Part shown: piece after piece, positions 26,189-39,089 of the stretch
Layout: every line of letters starts with the position of its first letter
How positions within the stretch are numbered: the first letter of the stretch is position 1
Source of the DNA: Liopterus haemorrhoidalis
Lineage: Eukaryota; Arthropoda; Insecta; Coleoptera; Dytiscidae
Assembly: GCA_963971575.1 (NCBI GenBank)
Contig: OZ020624.1
Coordinates: forward strand, 16,027,249 to 16,091,248
Direction: 5' to 3'
Length of the DNA: 64,000 nucleotides
Notes under the pieces: generated by a model
What the model was told of the DNA's origin: nothing
The model's input: the letters and a program-made list of their open reading frames with translations, nothing else
Database searches by the model: none
Program-made: the position numbers and the translations under genes

Positions 26189-27994
26189 AACCAAAATTAG
26201 TGTTATGTACTTCTAAAACATGTTGCGCTTAGCCAGTTTTCAAGTAAAACATGAATTTTGAAAATTCAACTATTTCGTTGCTATTTTGTGTCATAAACAT
26301 CATAATTCTTGGTCAGAAACCAAAATAAGTGTTATGTACTTCTTAAACATGTTGCGCTTAACCAGTTTTCATATAAAACATGAAATTTGAAAATTCAACT
26401 ATTTCGTTGCTATTTTGTGTCATAAACATCATTATTCTTGGTCAGAAACCAAAATAAGTGTTATGTACTTCTTAAACATGTTGCGCTTAACCAGTTTTCA
26501 AGTAAAACTTGAATTTTGAAAATTCAACTATTTCGTTGCTATTTTCTGTCAATAATATCATAATTCTTGGTCAGAAACCAAAATAAGTGTTATGTACTTC
26601 TTAAACATGTTGCGCTTAACCAGTTTTCAAGTAAAACTTGAATTTTGAAAATTCAACTATTGCGTTGCTATTTTCTGTCAATAATATCATAATTCTTGGT
26701 CAGAAACCAAAATAAGTGTTATGTACTTCTTAAACATGTTGCGCTTAATCAGTTTTCAAGTAAAACTTGAATTTTGAAAATTCAACTATTTCGTTGCTTT
26801 TTTCTGTCAATAATATCATAATTCTTGGTCAGAAACCAAAATTAGTGTTATGTACTTCTTAAACATGTTGCGCTTAACCAGTTTTCATGTAAAACATGAA
26901 TTTTGAAAATTCAACTATTTCGTTGCTATTTTGTGTCACTAACATCATAATTCTTGGTCAGAAACCAAAATTAGTGTTATGTACTTCTTAAACATGTTGC
27001 GCTTAACCAGTTTTCATATAAAACATGAAATTTGAAAATTCAACTATTTCGTTGCTATTTTGTGTCATAAACATCATTATTCTTGGTCAGAAACCAAAAT
27101 AAGTGTTATGTACTTCTTAAACATGTTGCGCTTAACCAGTTTTCAAGTAAAACTTGAATTTTGAAAATTCAACTATTTCGTTGCTTTTTTCTGTCAATAA
27201 TATCATAATTCTTGGTCAGAAACCAAAATTAGTGTTATGTACTTCTTAAACATGTTGCGCTTAACCAGTTTTCAAGTAAAACTTGAATTTTGAAAATTCA
27301 ACTATTTCGTTGCTATTTTCTGTCAATAATATCATAATTCTTGGTCAGAAACCAAAATTAGTGTTATGTACTTCTTAAACATGTTGCGCTTAACCAGTTT
27401 TCATATAAAACATGAAATTTGAAAATTCAACTATTTCGTTGCTATTTTGTGTCATAAACATCATTATTCTTGGTCAGAAACCAAAATAAGTGTTATGTAC
27501 TTCTGAAACATGTTGCGCTTAATCAGTTTTCATGTAAAACATGAATTTTGAAAATTCAACTATTTCGTTGCTATTTTGTGTCACTAACATCATAATTCTT
27601 GATCAGAAACCAAAATAAGTGTTATGTACTTCTTAAACATGTTGCGCTTAACCAGTTTTCAAGTAAAACTTGAATTTTGAAAATTCAACTATTTCGTTGC
27701 TATTTTCTGTCAATAATATCATAATTCTTGGTCAGAAACCAAAATAAGTGTTATGTACTTCTTAAACATGTTGCGCTTAACCAGTTTTCAAGTAAAACTT
27801 GAATTTTGAAAATTCAACTATTGCGTTGCTATTTTCTGTCAATAATATCATAATTCTTGGTCAGAAACCAAAATTAGTGTTATGTACTTCTTAAACATGT
27901 TGCGCTTAACCAGTTTTCAAGTAAAACTTGAATTTTGAAAATTCAACTATTTCGTTGCTATTTTCTGTCAATAATATCATAATTCTCGGTCAGA

Positions 27995-28124
27995 AACCAA
28001 AATTAGTGTTATGTACTTCTTAAACATGTTGCGCTTAACCAGTTTTAATTGTAAAACATGAATTTTGAAAATTCAACTATTTCGTTGCTATTTTCTCTCA
28101 ATAATATCATAATTCTTGGTCAGA
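27995..28124 (+). repeat. 130-bp monomer m218 (type H, one extra base)
   Basis: At 28047-28051 the usual CATG of the left dyad arm reads AATTG: one substitution and one gained T. The left arm of the TTCATG/CATGAA dyad is therefore damaged. No other monomer carries it. Confidence 0.85.
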
Positions 28125-29672
28125 AACCAAAATTAGTGTTATGTACTTCTTAAACATGTTGCGCTTAGCCAGTTTTCAAGTAAAACTTGAATTTTGAAAA
28201 TTCAACTATTTCGTTGCTATTTTCTGTGAATAATATCATAATTCTTGGTCAGAAACCAAAATTAGTGTTATGTACTTCTAAAACATGTTGCGCTTATTCA
28301 GTTTTCAAGTAAAACTTGAATTTTGAAAATTCAACTATTTCGTTGCTTTTTTCTGTCAATAATATCATAATTCTTGGTCAGAAACCAAAATTAGTGTTAT
28401 GTACTTCTTAAACATGTTGCGCTTAATCAGTTTTCAAGTAAAACTTGAATTTTGAAAATTCAACTATTTCGTTGCTTTTTTCTGTCAATAATATCATAAT
28501 TCTTGGTCAGAAACCAAAATTAGTGTTATGTACTTCTTAAACATGTTGCGCTTAACCAGTTTTCATGTAAAACATGAATTTTGAAAATTCAACTATTTCG
28601 TTGCTATTTTGTGTCACTAACATCATAATTCTTGGTCAGAAACCAAAATTAGTGTTATGTACTTCTTAAACATGTTGCGCTTAACCAGTTTTCATATAAA
28701 ACATGAAATTTGAAAATTCAACTATTTCGTTGCTATTTTGTGTCATAAACATCATTATTCTTGGTCAGAAACCAAAATAAGTGTTATGTACTTCTTAAAC
28801 ATGTTGCGCTTAACCAGTTTTCAAGTAAAACTTGAATTTTGAAAATTCAACTATTTCGTTGCTTTTTTCTGTCAATAATATCATAATTCTTGGTCAGAAA
28901 CCAAAATTAGTGTTATGTACTTCTTAAACATGTTGCGCTTAACCAGTTTTCAAGTAAAACTTGAATTTTGAAAATTCAACTATTTCGTTGCTATTTTCTG
29001 TCAATAATATCATAATACTTGGTCAGAAACCAAAATTAGTGTTATGTACTTCTTAAACATGTTGCGCTTAACCAGTTTTCATATAAAACATGAAATTTGA
29101 AAATTCAACTATTTCGTTGCTATTTTGTGTCATAAACATCATTATTCTTGGTCAGAAACCAAAATAAGTGTTATGTACTTCTGAAACATGTTGCGCTTAA
29201 TCAGTTTTCATGTAAAACATGAATTTTCAAAATTCAACTATTTCGTTGCTATTTTGTGTCACTAACATCATAATTCTTGATCAGAAACCAAAATAAGTGT
29301 TATGTACTTCTTAAACATGTTGCGCTTAACCAGTTTTCAAGTAAAACTTGAATTTTGAAAATTCAACTATTTCGTTGCTATTTTGTGTCACTAACATCAT
29401 AATTCTTGATCAGAAACCAAAATAAGTGTTATGTACTTCTTAAACATGTTGCGCTTAACCAGTTTTCATATAAAACATGAAATTTGAAAATTCAACTATT
29501 TCGTTGCTATTTTGTGTCATAAACATCATTATTCTTGGTCAGAAACCAAAATAAGTGTTATGTACTTCTTAAACATGTTGCGCTTAATCAGTTTTCAAGT
29601 AAAACTTGAATTTTGAAAATTCAACTATTTCGTTGCTTTTTTCTGTCAATAATATCATAATTCTTGGTCAGA

Positions 29673-32600
29673 AACCAAAATTAGTGTTATGTACTTCTTA
29701 AACATGTTGCGCTTAACCAGTTTTCATGTAAAACATGAATTTTGAAAATTCAACTATTTCGTTGCTATTTTCTCTCAATAATATCATAATTCTTGGTCAG
29801 AAACCAAAATTAGTGTTATGTACTTCTTAAACATGTTGCGCTTAGCCAGTTTTCAAGTAAAACTTGAATTTTGAAAATTCAACTATTTCGTTGCTATTTT
29901 CTGTCAATAATATCATAATTCTTGGTCAGAAACCAAAATTAGTGTTATGTACTTCTTAAACATGTTGCGCTTAACCAGTTTTCAAGTAAAACTTGAATTT
30001 TGAAAATTCAACTATTTCGTTGCTATTTTCTGTCAATAATATCATAATTCTTGGTCAGAAACCAAAATTAGTGTTATGTACTTCTTAAACATGTTGCGCT
30101 TAACCAGTTTTCATATAAAACATGAAATTTGAAAATTCAACTATTTCGTTGCTATTTTGTGTCATAAACATCATTATTCTTGGTCAGAAACCAAAATAAG
30201 TGTTATGTACTTCTTAAACATGTTGCGCTTAATCAGTTTTCATGTAAAACATGAATTTTGAAAATTCAACTATTTCGTTGCTATTTTGTGTCACTAACAT
30301 CATAATTCTTGGTCAGAAACCAAAATAAGTGTTATGTACTTCTTAAACATGTTGCGCTTAACCAGTTTTCAAGTAAAACTTGAATTTTGAAAATTCAACT
30401 ATTTCGTTGCTATTTTCTGTCAATAATATCATAATTCTTGGTCAGAAACCAAAATTAGTGTTATGTACTTCTTAAACATGTTGCGCTTAACCAGTTTTCA
30501 TGTAAAACATGAATTTTGAAAATTCAACTATTTCGTTGCTATTTTGTGTCATAAACATCATTATTCTTGGTCAGAAACCAAAATAAGTGTTATGTACTTC
30601 TTAAACATGTTGCGCTTAACCAGTTTTCAAGTAAAACTTGAATTTTGAAAATTCAACTATTTCGTTGCTATTTTCTGTCAATAATATCATAAATCTTGGT
30701 CAGAAACCAAAATTAGTGTTATGTACTTCTAAAACATGTTGCGCTTAGCCAGTTTTCAAGTAAAACATGAATTTTGAAAATTCAACTATTTCGTTGCTAT
30801 TTTGTGTCATAAACATCATAATTCTTGGTCAGAAACCAAAATAAGTGTTATGTACTTCTTAAACATGTTGCGCTTAACCAGTTTTCATATAAAACATGAA
30901 ATTTGAAAATTCAACTATTTCGTTGCTATTTTGTGTCATAAACATCATTATTCTTGGTCAGAAACCAAAATAAGTGTTATGTACTTCTTAAACATGTTGC
31001 GCTTAATCAGTTTTCAAGTAAAACTTGAATTTTGAAAATTCAACTATTTCGTTGCTTTTTTCTGTCAATAATATCATAATTCTTGGTCAGAAACCAAAAT
31101 TAGTGTTATGTACTTCTTAAACATGTTGCGCTTAACCAGTTTTCATGTAAAACATGAATTTTGAAAATTCAACTATTTCGTTGCTATTTTCTCTCAATAA
31201 TATCATAATTCTTGGTCAGAAACCAAAATTAGTGTTATGTACTTCTTAAACATGTTGCGCTTAACCAGTTTTCATGTAAAACATGAATTTTGAAAATTCA
31301 ACTATTTCGTTGCTATTTTGTGTCATTAACATCATAATTCTTGGTCAGAAACCAAAATAAGTGTTATGTACTTCTTAAACATGTTGCGCTTAACCAGTTT
31401 TCAAGTAAAACTTGAATTTTGAAAATTCAACTATTTCGTTGCTATTTTCTGTCAATAATATCATAATTCTTGGTCAGAAACCAAAATTAGTGTTATGTAC
31501 TTCTTAAACATGTTGCGCTTAACCAGTTTTCATGTAAAACATGAATTTTGAAAATTCAACTATTTCGTTGCTATTTTGTGTCATAAACATCATTATTCTT
31601 GGTCAGAAACCAAAATAAGTGTTATGTACTTCTTAAACATGTTGCGCTTAACCAGTTTTCAAGTAAAACTTGAATTTTGAAAATTCAACTATTTCGTTGC
31701 TATTTTCTGTCAATAATATCATAATTCTTGGTCAGAAACCAAAATTAGTGTTATGTACTTCTTAAACATGTTGCGCTTAACCAGTTTTCATATAAAACAT
31801 GAAATTTGAAAATTCAACTATTTCGTTGCTATTTTGTGTCATAAACATCATTATTCTTGGTCAGAAACCAAAATAAGTGTTATGTACTTCTTAAACATGT
31901 TGCGCTTAATCAGTTTTCAAGTAAAACTTGAATTTTGAAAATTCAACTATTTCGTTGCTTTTTTCTGTCAATAATATCATAATTCTTGGTCAGAAACCAA
32001 AATTAGTGTTATGTACTTCTTAAACATGTTGCGCTTAACCAGTTTTCATGTAAAACATGAATTTTGAAAATTCAACTATTTCGTTGCTATTTTGTGTCAC
32101 TAACATCATAATTCTTGGTCAGAAACCAAAATTAGTGTTATGTACTTCTTAAACATGTTGCGCTTAACCAGTTTTCAAGTAAAACTTGAATTTTGAAAAT
32201 TCAACTATTTCGTTGCTATTTTCTGTCAATAATATCATAATACTTGGTCAGAAACCAAAATTAGTGTTATGTACTTCTTAAACATGTTGCGCTTAACCAG
32301 TTTTCATATAAAACATGAAATTTGAAAATTCAACTATTTCGTTGCTATTTTGTGTCATAAACATCATTATTCTTGGTCAGAAACCAAAATAAGTGTTATG
32401 TACTTCTGAAACATGTTGCGCTTAATCAGTTTTCATGTAAAACATGAATTTTGAAAATTCAACTATTTCGTTGCTATTTTGTGTCACTAACATCATAATT
32501 CTTGATCAGAAACCAAAATAAGTGTTATGTACTTCTTAAACATGTTGCGCTTAACCAGTTTTCAAGTAAAACTTGAATTTTGAAAATTCAACTATTTCGT

Positions 32601-33026
32601 TGCTATTTTGTGTCACTAACATCATAATTCTTGATCAGAAACCAAAATAAGTGTTATGTACTTCTTAAACATGTTGCGCTTAACCAGTTTTCATATAAAA
32701 CATGAAATTTGAAAATTCAACTATTTCGTTGCTATTTTCTGTCAATAATATCATAATTCTTGGTCAGAAACCAAAATTAGTGTTATGTACTTCTTAAACA
32801 TGTTGCGCTTAACCAGTTTTCATGTAAAACATGAATTTTGAAAATTCAACTATTTCGTTGCTATTTTGTGTCATAAACATCATTATTCTTGGTCAGAAAC
32901 CAAAATAAGTGTTATGTACTTCTTAAACATGTTGCGCTTAACCAGTTTTCAAGTAAAACTTGAATTTTGAAAATTCAACTATTTCGTTGCTTTTTTCTGT
33001 CAATAATATCATAATTCTTGGTCAGA
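29673..33026 (+). repeat. 26-monomer tandem unit, copy 1 (m231-256)
   Basis: Types: H Q A B W A J N P B / D H I A J A B D C K / B F L M J E. The unit is 3354 bp. Its first 19 monomers restart at 33027. The last, E at m256, is unusual: elsewhere E follows B, here it follows J. It has the AC front of A and the T95 of D, as expected if L M J A was joined to D H Q within a monomer. Confidence 0.75.
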
Positions 33027-35477
33027 AACCAAAATTAGTGTTATGTACTTCTTAAACATGTTGCGCTTAACCAGTTTTCATGTAAAACATGAATTTTGAA
33101 AATTCAACTATTTCGTTGCTATTTTCTCTCAATAATATCATAATTCTTGGTCAGAAACCAAAATTAGTGTTATGTACTTCTTAAACATGTTGCGCTTAGC
33201 CAGTTTTCAAGTAAAACTTGAATTTTGAAAATTCAACTATTTCGTTGCTATTTTCTGTCAATAATATCATAATTCTTGGTCAGAAACCAAAATTAGTGTT
33301 ATGTACTTCTTAAACATGTTGCGCTTAACCAGTTTTCAAGTAAAACTTGAATTTTGAAAATTCAACTATTTCGTTGCTATTTTCTGTCAATAATATCATA
33401 ATTCTTGGTCAGAAACCAAAATTAGTGTTATGTACTTCTTAAACATGTTGCGCTTAACCAGTTTTCATATAAAACATGAAATTTGAAAATTCAACTATTT
33501 CGTTGCTATTTTGTGTCATAAACATCATTATTCTTGGTCAGAAACCAAAATAAGTGTTATGTACTTCTTAAACATGTTGCGCTTAATCAGTTTTCATGTA
33601 AAACATGAATTTTGAAAATTCAACTATTTCGTTGCTATTTTGTGTCACTAACATCATAATTCTTGGTCAGAAACCAAAATAAGTGTTATGTACTTCTTAA
33701 ACATGTTGCGCTTAACCAGTTTTCAAGTAAAACTTGAATTTTGAAAATTCAACTATTTCGTTGCTATTTTCTGTCAATAATATCATAATTCTTGGTCAGA
33801 AACCAAAATTAGTGTTATGTACTTCTTAAACATGTTGCGCTTAACCAGTTTTCATGTAAAACATGAATTTTGAAAATTCAACTATTTCGTTGCTATTTTG
33901 TGTCATAAACATCATTATTCTTGGTCAGAAACCAAAATAAGTGTTATGTACTTCTTAAACATGTTGCGCTTAACCAGTTTTCAAGTAAAACTTGAATTTT
34001 GAAAATTCAACTATTTCGTTGCTATTTTCTGTCAATAATATCATAAATCTTGGTCAGAAACCAAAATTAGTGTTATGTACTTCTAAAACATGTTGCGCTT
34101 AGCCAGTTTTCAAGTAAAACATGAATTTTGAAAATTCAACTATTTCGTTGCTATTTTGTGTCATAAACATCATAATTCTTGGTCAGAAACCAAAATAAGT
34201 GTTATGTACTTCTTAAACATGTTGCGCTTAACCAGTTTTCATATAAAACATGAAATTTGAAAATTCAACTATTTCGTTGCTATTTTGTGTCATAAACATC
34301 ATTATTCTTGGTCAGAAACCAAAATAAGTGTTATGTACTTCTTAAACATGTTGCGCTTAATCAGTTTTCAAGTAAAACTTGAATTTTGAAAATTCAACTA
34401 TTTCGTTGCTTTTTTCTGTCAATAATATCATAATTCTTGGTCAGAAACCAAAATTAGTGTTATGTACTTCTTAAACATGTTGCGCTTAACCAGTTTTCAT
34501 GTAAAACATGAATTTTGAAAATTCAACTATTTCGTTGCTATTTTCTCTCAATAATATCATAATTCTTGGTCAGAAACCAAAATTAGTGTTATGTACTTCT
34601 TAAACATGTTGCGCTTAACCAGTTTTCATGTAAAACATGAATTTTGAAAATTCAACTATTTCGTTGCTATTTTGTGTCATTAACATCATAATTCTTGGTC
34701 AGAAACCAAAATAAGTGTTATGTACTTCTTAAACATGTTGCGCTTAACCAGTTTTCAAGTAAAACTTGAATTTTGAAAATTCAACTATTTCGTTGCTATT
34801 TTCTGTCAATAATATCATAATTCTTGGTCAGAAACCAAAATTAGTGTTATGTACTTCTTAAACATGTTGCGCTTAACCAGTTTTCATGTAAAACATGAAT
34901 TTTGAAAATTCAACTATTTCGTTGCTATTTTGTGTCATAAACATCATTATTCTTGGTCAGAAACCAAAATAAGTGTTATGTACTTCTTAAACATGTTGCG
35001 CTTAACCAGTTTTCAAGTAAAACTTGAATTTTGAAAATTCAACTATTTCGTTGCTATTTTCTGTCAATAATATCATAATTCTTGGTCAGAAACCAAAATT
35101 AGTGTTATGTACTTCTTAAACATGTTGCGCTTAACCAGTTTTCATATAAAACATGAAATTTGAAAATTCAACTATTTCGTTGCTATTTTGTGTCATAAAC
35201 ATCATTATTCTTGGTCAGAAACCAAAATAAGTGTTATGTACTTCTTAAACATGTTGCGCTTAATCAGTTTTCAAGTAAAACTTGAATTTTGAAAATTCAA
35301 CTATTTCGTTGCTTTTTTCTGTCAATAATATCATAATTCTTGGTCAGAAACCAAAATTAGTGTTATGTACTTCTTAAACATGTTGCGCTTAACCAGTTTT
35401 CATGTAAAACATGAATTTTGAAAATTCAACTATTTCGTTGCTATTTTGTGTCACTAACATCATAATTCTTGGTCAGA
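33027..35477 (+). repeat. 26-monomer tandem unit, copy 2 (m257-275)
   Basis: Types: H Q A B W A J N P B / D H I A J A B D C, 19 monomers in the same order as m231-249. From m276 the order K B F L M J is again shared with m250-255, but then continues A J N P instead of E H Q, so this is where copy 2 hands over to the 20-monomer unit. Confidence 0.75.
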
Positions 35478-38057
35478 AACCAAAATTAGTGTTATGTACT
35501 TCTTAAACATGTTGCGCTTAACCAGTTTTCAAGTAAAACTTGAATTTTGAAAATTCAACTATTTCGTTGCTATTTTCTGTCAATAATATCATAATACTTG
35601 GTCAGAAACCAAAATTAGTGTTATGTACTTCTTAAACATGTTGCGCTTAACCAGTTTTCATATAAAACATGAAATTTGAAAATTCAACTATTTCGTTGCT
35701 ATTTTGTGTCATAAACATCATTATTCTTGGTCAGAAACCAAAATAAGTGTTATGTACTTCTGAAACATGTTGCGCTTAATCAGTTTTCATGTAAAACATG
35801 AATTTTGAAAATTCAACTATTTCGTTGCTATTTTGTGTCACTAACATCATAATTCTTGATCAGAAACCAAAATAAGTGTTATGTACTTCTTAAACATGTT
35901 GCGCTTAACCAGTTTTCAAGTAAAACTTGAATTTTGAAAATTCAACTATTTCGTTGCTATTTTGTGTCACTAACATCATAATTCTTGATCAGAAACCAAA
36001 ATAAGTGTTATGTACTTCTTAAACATGTTGCGCTTAACCAGTTTTCATATAAAACATGAAATTTGAAAATTCAACTATTTCGTTGCTATTTTCTGTCAAT
36101 AATATCATAATTCTTGGTCAGAAACCAAAATTAGTGTTATGTACTTCTTAAACATGTTGCGCTTAACCAGTTTTCATGTAAAACATGAATTTTGAAAATT
36201 CAACTATTTCGTTGCTATTTTGTGTCATAAACATCATTATTCTTGGTCAGAAACCAAAATAAGTGTTATGTACTTCTTAAACATGTTGCGCTTAACCAGT
36301 TTTCAAGTAAAACTTGAATTTTGAAAATTCAACTATTTCGTTGCTATTTTCTGTCAATAATATCATAATTCTTGGTCAGAAACCAAAATTAGTGTTATGT
36401 ACTTCTTAAACATGTTGCGCTTAACCAGTTTTCATGTAAAACATGAATTTTGAAAATTCAACTATTTCGTTGCTATTTTGTGTCATAAACATCATTATTC
36501 TTGGTCAGAAACCAAAATAAGTGTTATGTACTTCTTAAACATGTTGCGCTTAACCAGTTTTCAAGTAAAACTTGAATTTTGAAAATTCAACTATTTCGTT
36601 GCTATTTTCTGTCAATAATATCATAAATCTTGGTCAGAAACCAAAATTAGTGTTATGTACTTCTAAAACATGTTGCGCTTAGCCAGTTTTCAAGTAAAAC
36701 ATGAATTTTGAAAATTCAACTATTTCGTTGCTATTTTGTGTCATAAACATCATAATTCTTGGTCAGAAACCAAAATAAGTGTTATGTACTTCTTAAACAT
36801 GTTGCGCTTAACCAGTTTTCATATAAAACATGAAATTTGAAAATTCAACTATTTCGTTGCTATTTTGTGTCATAAACATCATTATTCTTGGTCAGAAACC
36901 AAAATAAGTGTTATGTACTTCTTAAACATGTTGCGCTTAATCAATTTTCAAGTAAAACTTGAATTTTGAAAATTCAACTATTTCGTTGCTTTTTTCTGTC
37001 AATAATATCATAATTCTTGGTCAGAAACCAAAATTAGTGTTATGTACTTCTTAAACATGTTGCGCTTAACCAGTTTTCATGTAAAACATGAATTTTGAAA
37101 ATTCAACTATTTCGTTGCTATTTTCTCTCAATAATATCATAATTCTTGGTCAGAAACCAAAATTAGTGTTATGTACTTCTTAAACATGTTGCGCTTAACC
37201 AGTTTTCATGTAAAACATGAATTTTGAAAATTCAACTATTTCGTTGCTATTTTGTGTCATTAACATCATAATTCTTGGTCAGAAACCAAAATAAGTGTTA
37301 TGTACTTCTTAAACATGTTGCGCTTAACCAGTTTTCAAGTAAAACTTGAATTTTGAAAATTCAACTATTTCGTTGCTATTTTCTGTCAATAATATCATAA
37401 TTCTTGGTCAGAAACCAAAATTAGTGTTATGTACTTCTTAAACATGTTGCGCTTAACCAGTTTTCATGTAAAACATGAATTTTGAAAATTCAACTATTTC
37501 GTTGCTATTTTGTGTCATAAACATCATTATTCTTGGTCAGAAACCAAAATAAGTGTTATGTACTTCTTAAACATGTTGCGCTTAACCAGTTTTCAAGTAA
37601 AACTTGAATTTTGAAAATTCAACTATTTCGTTGCTATTTTCTGTCAATAATATCATAATTCTTGGTCAGAAACCAAAATTAGTGTTATGTACTTCTTAAA
37701 CATGTTGCGCTTAACCAGTTTTCATATAAAACATGAAATTTGAAAATTCAACTATTTCGTTGCTATTTTGTGTCATAAACATCATTATTCTTGGTCAGAA
37801 ACCAAAATAAGTGTTATGTACTTCTTAAACATGTTGCGCTTAATCAGTTTTCAAGTAAAACTTGAATTTTGAAAATTCAACTATTTCGTTGCTTTTTTCT
37901 GTCAATAATATCATAATTCTTGGTCAGAAACCAAAATTAGTGTTATGTACTTCTTAAACATGTTGCGCTTAACCAGTTTTCATGTAAAACATGAATTTTG
38001 AAAATTCAACTATTTCGTTGCTATTTTGTGTCACTAACATCATAATTCTTGGTCAGA
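35478..38057 (+). repeat. 20-monomer unit, copy 2 (m276-295)
   Basis: Same type order as m21-40 and m319-338, with A48 in the D monomer at m287. Offset to m319-338 is 43 monomers and to m21-40 is 255 monomers. Confidence 0.8.
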
Positions 38058-39089
38058 AACCAAAATTAGTGTTATGTACTTCTTAAACATGTTGCGCTTA
38101 ACCAGTTTTCAAGTAAAACTTGAATTTTGAAAATTCAACTATTTCGTTGCTATTTTCTGTCAATAATATCATAATACTTGGTCAGAAACCAAAATTAGTG
38201 TTATGTACTTCTTAAACATGTTGCGCTTAACCAGTTTTCATATAAAACATGAAATTTGAAAATTCAACTATTTCGTTGCTATTTTGTGTCATAAACATCA
38301 TTATTCTTGGTCAGAAACCAAAATAAGTGTTATGTACTTCTGAAACATGTTGCGCTTAATCAGTTTTCATGTAAAACATGAATTTTGAAAATTCAACTAT
38401 TTCGTTGCTATTTTGTGTCACTAACATCATAATTCTTGATCAGAAACCAAAATAAGTGTTATGTACTTCTTAAACATGTTGCGCTTAACCAGTTTTCAAG
38501 TAAAACTTGAATTTTGAAAATTCAACTATTTCGTTGCTATTTTGTGTCACTAACATCATAATTCTTGATCAGAAACCAAAATAAGTGTTATGTACTTCTT
38601 AAACATGTTGCGCTTAACCAGTTTTCATATAAAACATGAAATTTGAAAATTCAACTATTTCGTTGCTATTTTGTGTCATAAACATCATTATTCTTGGTCA
38701 GAAACCAAAATAAGTGTTATGTACTTCTTAAACATGTTGCGCTTAATCAGTTTTCAAGTAAAACTTGAATTTTGAAAATTCAACTATTTCGTTGCTTTTT
38801 TCTGTCAATAATATCATAATTCTTGGTCAGAAACCAAAATTAGTGTTATGTACTTCTTAAACATGTTGCGCTTAACCAGTTTTCATGTAAAACATGAATT
38901 TTGAAAATTCAACTATTTCGTTGCTATTTTCTCTCAATAATATCATAATTCTTGGTCAGAAACCAAAATTAGTGTTATGTACTTCTTAAACATGTTGCGC
39001 TTAGCCAGTTTTCAAGTAAAACTTGAATTTTGAAAATTCAACTATTTCGTTGCTATTTTCTGTCAATAATATCATAATTCTTGGTCAGA

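Larger units (their letters stand above)
25544..29672 (+). repeat. Mosaic segment, monomers 199-230
   Basis: Types: C B / H R u P B A G D C B / E A B F A G A H R S / D C B E K B F L B D. Short runs seen elsewhere are joined in new orders. The H at m201 follows a B beta tail but starts with T10, a combination otherwise found only at m310/m311. m203 is a U/N hybrid. m205-208 read B A G D, an order I find nowhere else. m211-226 (E A B F A G A H R S D C B E K B) match m64-79 apart from single bases (C122 in m217, an extra base in m218). Confidence 0.7.

Noticed and set aside
25544..29672. Transposon insertion causing the irregular order
   Set aside because: The 129-base phase is kept through the whole stretch apart from one base in m218, with no foreign sequence or target-site duplication.
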